DNA from: Coniochaeta sp. PMI_546
Lineage: Eukaryota; Ascomycota; Sordariomycetes; Coniochaetales; Coniochaetaceae
DNA length: 64,000 bases
Reading direction: 5' to 3'
Assembly: GCA_021432605.1 (NCBI GenBank)
Contig: MU271144.1
Span: 832,437-896,436, forward strand
Positions 1 through 10,093 of the stretch are shown piece by piece. Below the pieces are notes generated by a model that saw only the letters and a program-made list of their open reading frames with translations, did not search any database and was not told where the DNA came from. How positions within the stretch are numbered: the first letter of the stretch is position 1; the number at the start of each line of letters is the position of its first letter. Both the position numbers and the translations under genes were made by a program.

Positions 1-586
1 AGGCGAGGAGGTGTACGAGGAATTTGATCCAGCTCTTCATGAGGCTGTTGGAGAAGGTGCTGATGGTGAGGTTGAAGGTGAGGCCCAGGAAGAGTATGCC
101 GAATGGGACCCGAATGATGAAGTGGTCGAGGGTGAAGAGTATGAGGAGCAACAAGAAGGCGACGAGATCGTCGACGAGCAACAAGAAGGGGACGAGATCA
201 TCGAGGAGCAACAAGAAGGGGACGAGATCATCGAGGAGCACCAGGAAGGTGACGAGATTATTGAGGAGCACCAGGAAGGTGACGAGCCTGTCGAAGAAGC
301 ACACGAGGAGCAACACGGCGGTGAGGAAGGGCTTGACGCCGAGGAGCATAAGGCTGAGCACGGCGAGGAGCATGAGGCTGAGCACGGCGAGGAGCATGAG
401 GATGAGCACGGCGAGGAGCACGAGGATGAGCACGGCGAGGAGAACCACGATCTCAGTGCTGATGACGACGACAATGGTCTCGACAGCGACGATGATCCAT
501 TTGGTGATGAGGACTTTGATGCCGACGATGGGGTGGACGGGCACGATGATGACTTTGACACTGGAGCTGACCACCACGGCATCTAG
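1..586 (+). CDS. 3' end of an acidic tandem-repeat protein gene (partial)
   Basis: The frame is open from base 2 to a TAG at 584-586. No ATG begins it in the window, so it is the C-terminal part of a gene that starts off the left edge. The visible 194 or so residues are extremely acidic (Glu, Asp, His, Gly rich). They contain five copies of a 10-residue unit of the type EQQEGDEIIE, then four copies of an 8-residue unit of the type EHEDEHGE, and end in an Asp-rich tail (DDDDNGLDSDDDPFGDEDFD). Such regions are usually disordered. I do not recognise a family, and the functional domain, if any, lies outside the window. Shadow frames in this repetitive stretch stay open only because of the repeat. 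Confidence 0.7.
   Translation, partial: GEEVYEEFDPALHEAVGEGADGEVEGEAQEEYAEWDPNDEVVEGEEYEEQQEGDEIVDEQQEGDEIIEEQQEGDEIIEEHQEGDEIIEEHQEGDEPVEEAHEEQHGGEEGLDAEEHKAEHGEEHEAEHGEEHEDEHGEEHEDEHGEENHDLSADDDDNGLDSDDDPFGDEDFDADDGVDGHDDDFDTGADHHGI
146..295 (+). repeat. 30-bp coding minisatellite, 5 units
   Basis: Five in-frame 30-bp units, each encoding ten residues of the pattern E(Q/H)QEGDE followed by IV, II or PV and an acidic residue. Units 2-4 are nearly identical at DNA level. Confidence 0.85.
344..439 (+). repeat. 24-bp coding minisatellite, 4 units
   Basis: Four in-frame 24-bp units encoding eight residues each (EHxxEHGE, with KA, EA, ED, ED at the variable pair). It lies 48 bp downstream of the 30-bp array in the same gene. 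Confidence 0.85.
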
Positions 587-1566
587 ACGGCCACTTATCT
601 GGTGCTGTGTGTGTTAGCTGTTCGGACGAGTCATGGCGTAATAATGGTTGCAGTGTGGAATCTTGACCCATAGTTCTTTTGTGATTTCTTTTCAGCGAAT
701 GCCAGATGTATAGTTCACCTCACTGACCATTTCGCGGGCATGACCGACCCGTGTATTCAGAACGTAAAAGCCGCTTCATCCTTAGGGGTGAGTGAGGCTA
801 ATGCGGGCAGTCATCAGGAAGCCATCCTTCGACGTTCAAAGTTGGTGTAAGCTAGGTAGGTACGTTCAACTTGGAGATCTGTGGCGGGATTGCCATATCC
901 TTAAGGACAGGGATCTCCGAGTCGATGGGCTGGCCACCTTTAAGCAAGCTCTCAGGGACGTCACCGACACATCTCGCTCTAGAGCCATCCCAGCTTGTTC
1001 AGGACACACTGTAAATAAATCGACAGACCATCACCTCCGGGCATGTTGCAAAGCTTCTCTGACTGTGCTTCAATGTTGTCAAAATGTTGCAACTCGGCCA
1101 GCCTTGTCGGTTGTGCCTTGTTATTCTTGGGTGTTCGATGGAGGCGTGGGTGTCGTGTTCGAGTTCCAGGGTCTGTTCTTGGTTCAGTGGGGGTGGTCAG
1201 GATGGTCAGGGGCTTCATCTGAAGCACGGTGAGGGGCATTTTGCAGGGCAGGCTGGCCGTTTACGCTGCAAATGAGCCCCTGTCACTCGAGGCCTTGTCA
1301 CCCTAAACCCAGTTGCACATCTCGAAACGAAACGCCGGAGTGTAATCGAGATAAGCAAGGGGAAACGCCCGACATGGAATCGGATCACAATCGTTCCCAA
1401 ACAAAGCTTCCCCCGGTCTGGTCAAGTCGCGTCGACTGGCAATGTTGGAACTTAACACGAGAAGTCCCACGCGTGTTTTTCGTCCCGATAATTACGATGG
1501 AATGATTTATGAGCCTATCTCACATCAACTGACGTAGCTCTGCTATAAGACCAGATTCCCAAAATC
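587..1566. other. intergenic region, no gene seen
   Basis: This stretch holds the 3' flank of the acidic-repeat gene and the promoter side of the BTB gene. The open frames here are short, compositionally poor and have no recognisable domain. A TGGGGTGG-like G-rich stretch lies near 1180-1215. I see no RNA gene. Confidence 0.5.
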
Positions 1567-2717
1567 ATGCCACAGCAGGCCAGGATGAAGTCAAATGTCC
1601 GGAGAATGGCGTCTGAACCGTATGTTGAACTGATCAACATCGATCCACCACAGATTACCTCTAGGAGCCTGATAGCTGACGTCGAAGCAGCAACCTCGGA
1701 ACCGAAGTCGTTCGGGTGAAAGTTGGACCACGTCAGCGCGAGTTTGCACTTCACAAGAAGCTTCTGTGTTCTGCAAGTCCCTACTTCCGGGATCGTCTGG
1801 ATGCCACACCTGCAAGCCTGTCGTCATCCAGCAACAACAGATTTGACAGTCAGTCCAGGCCTGTAGATGGCGCGACCAGCAGCGCTTGCGGGGGCGCCAT
1901 GCTCTGGCTCTCAACCGAGGCGCCAGAGATGTTCGAGCTCTTCGTCCTGTGGCTCTACCAGCGGCGAGCTTTTACCACCTTCATCGAAGCTGTTATGTCA
2001 CAGGTCGACCCTGATTCATGTGCCGCCGCCCTCTCAGAGCACTCTCGCGAGACCAGCCGACGCACCCTGCATTGGAACCTAGTCCGCCTCCATCTATTTG
2101 CCGCAAAAGCACTCCTCCCTGCCCTCCAAGACGCGGCAATGGACGCCATCCAAGACTTGTACCTCAGGTGCGACTGGGAGGTCTCGCCATCCTTCGTGCG
2201 CTTTCTCTACGCAGACTGCTATGCAGAGCACGCCTTCCGGCTGCGCAAATGGGCAGTCGCCATGGTAGCCTGGACGATGGCCATGCAAGGTGGTGAGCTA
2301 AGCGATGAGTGGCAACGCCTCCTGGAGAACCACCCGGTTCTGGACCATGACTACACCAGCCACCTGAAGAAGATGGCCGGCAGCCGCGGCGCAGACCTGT
2401 GTATCAAGAACCCGCAGCTCCGCCTACCTGCCAACCGTCTCAGGAGCGAAGAGAGGTTCTTCGGCTTCCGGCAGTGCTCGTTCCACAGTCATCGTTCTAC
2501 TGTCGGCGAGGGGCCCTGTCCACACGACGGCACTGCTAGCGCTGCCGCTATCGATGTGCGAAAGACGGTTGCTATACCCTCTTTACCATCTACAGCGCCG
2601 CGGGGCAAGCCGTCGAGGCCAGCGAAGGATGAGATGGAGTCGGATGAGTCAGATCACAGCGTCCTGTCGCCTGTGTCTATGTACATAAGAGATGGATTTT
2701 ATCTGGATTGCTCGTGA
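1567..2717 (+). CDS. BTB/POZ domain protein
   Basis: Two exons, 1567-1619 and 1691-2717 (359 residues). The downstream open frame lacks an ATG. A GTATGT donor at 1620, a CTGAC branch site at 1676-1680 and a CAG acceptor ending at 1690 define a 71-nt intron that joins it in frame to an ATG at 1567. The join creates the typical fungal BTB start, in which a GTEVVRVKVG strand leads into EFALHKKLLCSASPYF. An insert rich in Ser and Asn precedes the second half of the BTB fold (PEMFELFVLWLYQRRAF). The C-terminal third has no recognised domain. BTB folds mediate dimerisation and often recruit substrates to cullin-3 ligases, but the role of this fungal family is not established. In-frame ATGs at 1585 and 1606 are alternative starts. 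Confidence 0.8.
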
Positions 2718-3726
2718 ATAGGGCCGTCATGGTTCCGCCGCATCTGTATTGCTGGAGCGTCATGGACTAGTGGGGCAAGGCACATTGGAGTCAAGGATGC
2801 TTCACTGAGGACTTTGGGAACCAATATAGACATAAGATAGAGCAATCGTCGGAACTTCGCTACCAGATACCTACTGCCTTCTTCCAATTTGTCGCTGCGT
2901 GAAGCCTCCGGTGCCACCTTTTCCCCGCTAGGCAGTGGAAGTACTACTATGTACTCGATTGCTTAGAAATGCCATTGCAGTAAAAACGCCGATCTGCCGA
3001 CCCGCCTTGGCGTTGTGACAGCGTGAGTGAAACCTGGACACACGACGGAAAGGTGGCCGCCATGCGGTCATTTAGTCCTTGAGTGGTCGTGTGGTGCCTG
3101 GAACGGTCCCGGGCCGGAGCGACACGATAGCCGCGCTGAATGATCGCGATATCGTGAACATGAAAAGAGTAATAAGAGCACCCGAATTGCCGGAACATTA
3201 TGTTGGAGACTCTCTGCCTCAGGACTCTCATCGGAACTTTCGTTAGGACTTCTGATCACAGCCACGTCGCGCATCGTGCTGAAAATGGAAGGATAAGCTG
3301 CATTAACAAGGTACCTTAGACATAAACTCGCGTCTACCTGTTGTAGACAGGTAATAAGGTAGCAGGTACTGTGGTAGCCATGATGGCAAAGTCGCACTTG
3401 CCGTCCCGCAATTTCGACAAATGACGAAATCGCGACTTGGTAATCAGCGTCGCAAACTCTCTCAGGCTAAGGAAGTAGTAGTAATTCTAGGACCTTGTCG
3501 AAATGCCACTGCCACTCACATTGCCTCGGGCGAGATGAGGATAAGTGAGTTCATATAAATATCCGAAGCCCGGACAACTTCCTTATTTTGGAAAAGAAAA
3601 TATACTCCATAAACCCCCATCCTCCTCATCTCGCCCTCATCTCGTCCTCGGACCGCTCAGCCGGGAGTTCCAATCGCACCAGAAAGAAACCTCCTCCCGC
3701 CAGCAAACCCCTCCATTCGTCCAGCT
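2718..3726. promoter_or_regulatory. intergenic region with promoter of the OYE gene
   Basis: About 1 kb without a gene. A TATAAATA box lies at 3554-3561, some 165 bp before the ATG at 3727, and is followed by a pyrimidine-rich leader (about 3605-3720) of the kind seen at many fungal genes. An AGGTACCT palindrome lies at 3309-3316. The TATA call rests on motif and position only. Confidence 0.45.
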
Positions 3727-5034
3727 ATGACGGTGAAAAGGAACACTGCAAGCCCTCCGGCTCCGGGCATCCCATACTACACCCCGGCGCAGACACCCCC
3801 AGCCGGCACCGCACCCGCAGAGCCCGAGGGCACCAGTACCGTCCCCACTCTCTTCTCGCCCCTGAAGCTCCGGGGAATGACGTTGAACAACCGCTTCGCG
3901 GTCTCGCCAATGTGTACATACAGCGCCGATTCCGGACATCTCACAGACTGGCACCTCGTGCACCTCGGCTCATTCGCTTCGCGAGGAGCAGCATTAACAA
4001 TCATCGAGGCCACAGCCGTGACGCCCAATGGCCGCATCTCGCCCGAGGACAGCGGTCTCTGGCAGGACAGCCAGATTGCGCCCCTCCGGCGCATCGCCGA
4101 CTACGTGCACTCCCAGGGCCAGCGGATTGGAATTCAGCTCGCCCATGCGGGTCGCAAGGCCGGCACCTACGCGCCGTGGCACTACAAGGGTGCGGGTGTA
4201 AGGGACGTCGTGCCGGTCGAGCTCGGAGGGTGGCCGGACAACGTCTGGGCGCCGAGCCCGCTCCCTTACTCGTCGACGTATCCCGAGCCGAAGCAGATGA
4301 CGCTAGAGGAGATTGAGAGTCTCGTCAAGAGCTGGGCTGATGCAGCCAGGAGATCGGTCGAGGCGGGTATGGACACCATTGAGATTCATGCCGCGCACGG
4401 CTATCTCATCAACCAGTTCCTGTCTCCCCTCAGCAACAAGCGGACGGACAAGTACGGTGGCAGCTTCGAGAACCGGACACGGTTGCTGATCGATGTCATC
4501 AAGGCTGTCCGTGCTAACATTCCCGAGACGATGCCGCTACTGGTTCGCATCTCGGCAACCGAGTGGATGGAATGGTCTGGGGAGGAGAGCTGGACTCTCG
4601 ACCAGAGCATCCGCCTCGCCAGTATCCTACCAGAGCTCGGCGTTGACCTGCTCGACGTCAGCTCCAGCGGCAACGATGAGAGGCAGAAGATCCAAATTCA
4701 CCCATACTACCAGGTTGACCTCGCCGCCCAGATCCGTGAAGCGCTCAAGGCTGATGGCAAGCAATTGCTCATTGGTGCGGTCGGCATGATCACAAATGCT
4801 GAGATGGCCAGGTCGATCGTTCAGGAGGATGGCTCGTTGGCCGGAGTGCAGAATGACACTGTGGAGGTCGAAGCAGAGAGCGGCCGGAAGTCACAGGCTG
4901 ATCTGGTGCTGGTCGCAAGGCAATTTTTGAAGGAGCCCGAGTTCGTTCTCAGAGTTGCGCAACAGCTGGGTGTTGAAGTTGCCTGGCCACTCCAATATCG
5001 TCGTGGCCGTTGGCCTCGTGGAGCGCAGCTTTAA
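3727..5034 (+). CDS. Old yellow enzyme family NADPH dehydrogenase (YqjM-like class)
   Basis: Single-exon gene of 435 residues, predicted to be an FMN-dependent TIM-barrel ene-reductase using NAD(P)H to reduce activated C=C bonds. After a roughly 40-residue Pro/Thr-rich N-terminal extension, the OYE fold starts at TLFSPLKLRGMTLNNRF. The class III (YqjM-type) features are visible: the cysteine in SPMCTYSAD (C63), the QLAHAGRK strand (Q137-K143), the substrate-binding histidine pair in HAAHGYL (H221 and H224), and the FLSPLSNKRTDKYGGSFENR loop. The phosphate-binding end of the barrel is near GAVGMITNA, and the C-terminus VARQFLKEPEFVLRVAQQLG is typical. The physiological substrate cannot be told from sequence. 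The ATG at 3727 follows a pyrimidine-rich leader and a TATA box. Confidence 0.93.
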   Translation: MTVKRNTASPPAPGIPYYTPAQTPPAGTAPAEPEGTSTVPTLFSPLKLRGMTLNNRFAVSPMCTYSADSGHLTDWHLVHLGSFASRGAALTIIEATAVTPNGRISPEDSGLWQDSQIAPLRRIADYVHSQGQRIGIQLAHAGRKAGTYAPWHYKGAGVRDVVPVELGGWPDNVWAPSPLPYSSTYPEPKQMTLEEIESLVKSWADAARRSVEAGMDTIEIHAAHGYLINQFLSPLSNKRTDKYGGSFENRTRLLIDVIKAVRANIPETMPLLVRISATEWMEWSGEESWTLDQSIRLASILPELGVDLLDVSSSGNDERQKIQIHPYYQVDLAAQIREALKADGKQLLIGAVGMITNAEMARSIVQEDGSLAGVQNDTVEVEAESGRKSQADLVLVARQFLKEPEFVLRVAQQLGVEVAWPLQYRRGRWPRGAQL

Positions 5035-5487
5035 GAGGTTGAAGTTGTTTGTCATTTTTAGCGGCTAGACTTGAGACTCAAATGATGTACGAAGCACTCA
5101 GATAGACACGGTTGTCATTGGGTAGATAATGGCTCGTCTAGAGAGATGCCGGATTCACAGGCCCGTCATGTTATAATGGTTGATTCGTGTGCTGACGCTG
5201 ACGCTGACGATGTTATTGATACTGGTCTGACTGCCACTCTAACCAGCCTCCTTCCGCCCCCCGGTGTCCACAAAACACCATCAGCTCGACACCATATGAG
5301 CCAGGGGTGGTGAAGAGAAGGAGTGTGAGCTTATGGCACTTGGTGCAAAGAGCCCTCTGACACATAGCACCGATCTTAGTACAGTACTTTCATGAGAATC
5401 TAGGAAGCTGTCAACCCATACTTCCCGGTGCCCGCTACAGACGACATGGCTGCAGTCGCTAGAGCGGATGGGTGCAGACCTGCAGTT
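5035..5487. other. convergent intergenic region
   Basis: Shared 3' flank of the OYE gene (+) and the pyroglutamyl peptidase gene (-). A short GCTGAC tandem run lies near 5191-5206. I see no gene. Confidence 0.5.
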
Positions 5488-6388
5488 TTATCGATTTGAG
5501 CCGTGCCATCTTGATGCACTCTTCCGGCCCAACTCACTTTCTACAAGCGACCTTATGAGCTGGACTGTCAGCTCTCGCCCCGTGGTAATCGCCCTCTCTG
5601 AGGAATCAGCTGGCACGTGCAAAAACACCACCCTCCGCTCCTCGCTTGCTTTCAAAAGATGCGTCAGGCTGGAAAAGTATATGAAGTCACAAAGGTATCG
5701 GCCAGCATCCTCCGATATCCTCAAATCTAGTCCAGCCTGGGCATCGTCAGCATGGACTCGACAAGTGAACTATGGCGAGGGCTGTACTCACAGGGCTATG
5801 CTTCTTCCACCTCTCCAGCACATCATCCAAATCGAGATCAGTCTCCAATTCCTTCGGCATGCCATGCCATATCCACTTGTTACCCTCCGTGCTGTGTCTC
5901 TCCTGGTCCCTCAGAAACTCACCATCAACATCCTTCATGGCATAGCCATCCCGGTGACCACGGCGCTCGAGCTGATACATAGGCCGCGGACCAGCCATTC
6001 CAATGTGGATGGCCAGATCTATCCGTGGCCGGCCCGACTTTCCTTCCAGATCCCAGAGATCGGGCACAAGAGTCCTAACAGTCTGGTAGTTGACGCGGAT
6101 CGGTTCCGGGTGGACCAAGATGCGAACCGGCGGCAGCTGAGAGCCAGCTCCTGTCCCAACCGCCTTGGGCCGGAGAGGAGGCAGGTACTCCGGTAACTTG
6201 GAAGCGATTGCCCATGAAGGATTGAGGGGGAAATTTTCCTTGAAAGGCTTCAATCGGCATCGAGTGAATGTCAGTGTTCATGATCTCTTTTATCTTGATC
6301 ATGATCAACCCCGCACTGCAGTAGTAGTACTTACTCCAAAGCCAGTGACGAGCACTGTAAATTCTTCCGGATCACTTGTTGAACCCAT
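5488..6388 (-). CDS. Pyroglutamyl peptidase I (peptidase family C15)
   Basis: Three exons on the minus strand: 6388-6335, 6247-5792 and 5736-5488 (252 residues). The introns are 87 and 55 nt, with GTAAGT and GTGAGT donors and CTGAC branch sites. The enzyme removes N-terminal pyroglutamate from peptides in the cytosol. Exon 1 supplies the N-terminal strand VLVTGFG, which continues in exon 2 as PFKENFPLNPSWAIA. Exon 3 supplies the signature EDAGRYLCDFIYFSSL with the nucleophile Cys (about residue 186), then the His of VVFLHVP (about 210). The expected Glu is probably E112 in YQLERRGHRDGY. The split signature is what fixes the splice sites. Length fits the fungal enzymes, which are longer than bacterial ones. 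It is convergent with the OYE gene. Confidence 0.9.
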
Positions 6389-7591
6389 CTTCCTCGTCTA
6401 GAAGGTTTATCGTGATTTCAAATGGAGGAGGAGAACTTGATGGGCGATGATGAGATTTGAGCAGTGATATATGAAGATGGGCTGATATGATGGAGAGTCA
6501 GGAACATGAGCGCGCCCTCCGCAGAAAGGTAAGCTGATGTGATGTGGGGGAATTGACAGAGGTATGGATGACCACCAAACCTAAAACGGCAAGCCAGCTT
6601 CGGCTTACTGTACCACAGTTCGAAGCTAATAAAGTGCCGACCAAGCAGATGTCGGACCGTGAACTGAAGCATCCGACTACCTATCACGCGGTGTTATACG
6701 ACGGCGATTACTGTGTAGACATAACCATGATAGATGCATCCGGTATGTATCCTCCGGGTCTGTGGGGCCGAACGAGTCTCGGAGCTCGCCCCGTACGCAG
6801 TCGCTGCGGCAGCGCCCCGCCCCGAGCCCATTTGCCAACCCGAATCCTTGATCGAAGCTTGCAGCTTGCAGCTTGCAGCTCACAGCCGAGACAGTAGGGC
6901 ACACAGACCGACATATCTTACAGAAGCAGCAGATGAGCGACGGGTGAGAATTGGGGTAACCTTGGTCGATGTTCGAAGCACTCGAATGTCCCATCAGGGC
7001 AACGTCCAGCGAATCATTGCATTTGCATCATGACACCTATCACGAGATTTCCGTGTTGCCCAGAGAATGTGGCGCCTGTCTCGTTCAAAATCTCCCCTAC
7101 TACAGACACGGGCATGCACAACGGCGGAAGCTTGATCCGTTCGCTAGTCTTCAGAAACAAGGAAGGAAAAAGAAGAAGGCTTGAAGCCTCCTCTTTGTTA
7201 TTGAGTATAAGCTCCATGTTCGCATTCGTCGTTCGCCTTCCCACGGGCAATTTGCAGATCACTTCCAATACGGTGCCGCAAGGCGTCATGGCGTCATTGG
7301 TGCTCCTGCACCCTCGCATCAACTGGCGTCCAACCACCGCCAGCCCGTTCATGTCATACCCCCAACTGCCCCAGGATGCGACCCTGGATACGACCTCAAA
7401 TCACCCTCAACCGGCGTGGCCGTCGATGGCGCGATTCGCGATCTGCTTCACGCCTTTTCACACTTAACCTTAACCAACCCTTTGGGTTTATTTATATCTA
7501 AGTTTTATACCTTCTCTCACAGGATTCTCTTGACAGCCTCGATGGCTACGCATCATCCAAGTTGCGCTTCATTCGAAATAGCCTGCACACG
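6389..7591. other. divergent intergenic region (promoters of C15 peptidase and MFS genes)
   Basis: About 1.2 kb between the start of the minus-strand peptidase and the start of the plus-strand transporter, so it should hold both promoters. A three-fold GCTTGCA-type repeat lies at about 6857-6880. A TTTATTTATATC AT-rich patch lies about 100 bp before the MFS start (7488-7499). No convincing gene. Confidence 0.45.
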
Positions 7592-9289
7592 ATGTCGAGT
7601 ACAGAGAAGGAGAAGGAGGCAGTTAAACCTCAGGCAGCTGACGACGCCGTCTCCATCGGCCAAGAGGACGATGCTATCATCCCGAAGGGTCAGATAGACC
7701 CCGTTTACGAGGCTAAGGCTCGAGTCTTGAACCATGCTGTACGTGCTGGTTGGTCCCCTCTTAAGTAATGACCGTCCTTCTCACACGATTGCAGATCCAA
7801 GAACTCGGAATGGGCTGGTACCAATGGCAGCTGTTCATCGTCGTGGGCTTCGGCTGGGCCAGCGACAACCTCTGGCCCATCGTAACATCCCTCGTCTTCA
7901 CTCCGGTGAAGAATGAATTCCATCCAACACGCGCGCCACTTCTAACTCTGGCCCAAAATATTGGGCTGCTTGCCGGCGCCGTCTTCTGGGGCTTTGGGTG
8001 CGACATTTTCGGCCGCAAATGGGCCTTCAACCTGACCTTGGGTCTGACCTCGCTCTGGGGCATGGTCGCAGCTGGATCGCCAAACTTTGCGGCCATAGGC
8101 ATATTTGCTGCGTTCTGGTCCTTCGGCGTCGGCGGGAACTTGCCAGTCGACTCGGCCATCTTTCTCGAATTCTTGCCGGCATCGCACCAGTACCTGTTGA
8201 CTATCCTCTCCATCGACTGGGCCATCGCCCAAGTTGTAGCGACGCTGATCGCCTGGCCACTACTGGGCAACTTGACCTGCCAGCAGACAGCCGTGACGTG
8301 CACGAAAGCCGATAACATGGGCTGGCGGTACTTCATGATCGCCATGGGCGGCTTGACGCTGATCATGTTCTTCATTCGCTTCGTGCTCTTCACCATCTTC
8401 GAGTCACCAAAATATCTCATCGGGAAAGGTCGTGATGAGGACGCCGTCCGCGTGGTGCACGAAGTGGCACGACGGAACGGGAAGACCTCGAGCCTCAGTA
8501 TCGAAGATTTGCGCGCCTGTGAGCCGGAAGGTTACGTCGCCCAAACAGACGCTATAGCTGCGGTCAAGCGTCGGCTGGACCAGGTCAACCTTGATCGCAT
8601 CAAGATACTCTTCCATACCAAGAAGCTGGCAATATCGACAGGACTAATCATGACTGTCTGGGCTTTCATCGGGCTCGGGTACCCCCTGTATAACGCCTTC
8701 TTGCCGTACATCCAGGCGACGCGCGGGGCCGACTTTGGCGACGGTTCAACATACCTGACATACAGAAATTCACTGATCATTGCCGTGCTAGGCGTGCCTG
8801 GCGCCTTACTGGGAGGGTATTTGGTCGAGCTGCCACGTTTCGGGCGCAAGGGTACACTTGCTTCTTCGACCGTGTTGACCGGTGTCTTTCTCTACGCATC
8901 GACGACGGCCCTGAATTCCGGGGCGCTGCTGGGGTGGAACTGCGCCTTCAGTTTCTTCAGCAATATCATGTACGCTGTCCTGTACAGCTTCACGCCGGAG
9001 CTGTTCCCGACACCGCAACGAGGGACCGGTAATGCATTGACGGCGACTTGCAATCGAGTATTTGGTATCATGGCTGTAAGTGTCTCCTCATATCAGAGCT
9101 TGCCCTTTTCTTCCTCTTCTTTTTCTTCTTTTATAGCTAATGCTGACATGTTCCCGGCAGCCTATTATTGGCATGTTTGCGAACCTCGAGACATCGGCGC
9201 CTGTGTATACTAGTGGCGCGCTTTTCATTGCCGCAGGGCTCCTCGTATTGGTGCTACCTTTCGAGTCACGAGGCAAGGCAGCATTGTGA
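7592..9289 (+). CDS. MFS membrane transporter (sugar-porter/SV2-like type)
   Basis: Three exons: 7592-7738, 7795-9075 and 9161-9289 (518 residues). The introns are 56 nt (GTACGT...GCAG) and 85 nt (GTAAGT...GGCAG), both phase 0. A hydrophilic acidic N-terminus ends in DPVYEAKARVLNHA, and the splice restores the usual continuation IQELGMGWYQWQLFIVVGFGWASDNLW. About twelve hydrophobic segments follow, with the first-half loop GFGCDIFGRKWAF (the MFS D-R/K-x-G-R/K signature) and a central cytosolic loop after FESPKYLIGKGRDEDA. Exon 3 encodes the last helix and ends FESRGKAAL. The protein is expected in the plasma or vacuolar membrane. The family is common in fungi, but the substrate cannot be inferred. 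Its 3' end faces that of the BCS1-like gene. Confidence 0.92.
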
Positions 9290-10093
9290 GCTTGCAGGAG
9301 GAAGTCATGCTTATGGAAAGACTCGCACATCTACTAAGCCTTCGGTTCGCTCTCGAGGTGTCGTTGATTTTGTTGTTGTACCAGATGGCCATGACCATAT
9401 ATACCCCCTTGACTACACTGTTTGCAACCATGATGTGCGGATTCTCAACTCGTAAGAACATACTGTAACATGACTTTAACGCATCGACGAGTCAACTTGA
9501 GTCCATCACACTCTTCTCGGAGAGTAACCTGCACCGTCGATGTTATGTCCAAAAACACCGGTAGATCCATATTGGGATGCGTTCCGAAATGGAAGATACC
9601 AAAGCCTTCCAACCACCTACAATAGCAACTCAAAGACAGGCGTCTTCTTCTCTTTTACGCAGTATAACCTGTCTCAAGACTTGCGCATAGTGAAGAAACA
9701 CTCTAATGTCTTCAAACGTCCATAGTTGAGAAATCCAGCCGTGACACAGCAAGAACCTCAAAGGATACACCCATCCTGGCGAAAAGTCCGCGACAGGACC
9801 GAAGCCGACTACACGAAAGGTCTCAGCCTAGAAGACCAAGCCACTGAGCAAGAGGTTGCCCTTGCATGACCTGGAGCACCTCCCAGAATTGTGCCAACAA
9901 CGGAGGGACATCGCTATGTCACCGCCCATCCGGTGCCGCTGCAAGGAGAGGGTTTGATGCCGATCCGACTTGAGGGCGAAGCAGGCATCAATGATTGTTT
10001 GCAATTTTTTTTATAGATTGGGTATCTTTTGTCTATGTTTATGATACAGTGTATTGCATGCAATGTTTTACATGGGGTTCAATCAGCTTGTTC
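9290..10093. other. convergent intergenic region, no gene seen
   Basis: 3' flanks of the MFS gene (+) and the BCS1-like gene (-). The open frames are short and have no similarity I recognise. A T-rich run lies at 10005-10013. Confidence 0.5.

Noticed and set aside
24-617. Long Arg/Ser/Thr-rich open frames on both strands over the acidic gene (24-617 +, 582-37 -)
   Set aside because: They are shadows of the tandem repeats, whose units are multiples of three and keep all frames open.
7768-9213. Single-exon reading of the MFS transporter
   Set aside because: It starts inside an intron and runs past the last donor; splicing restores the conserved N- and C-terminal segments.
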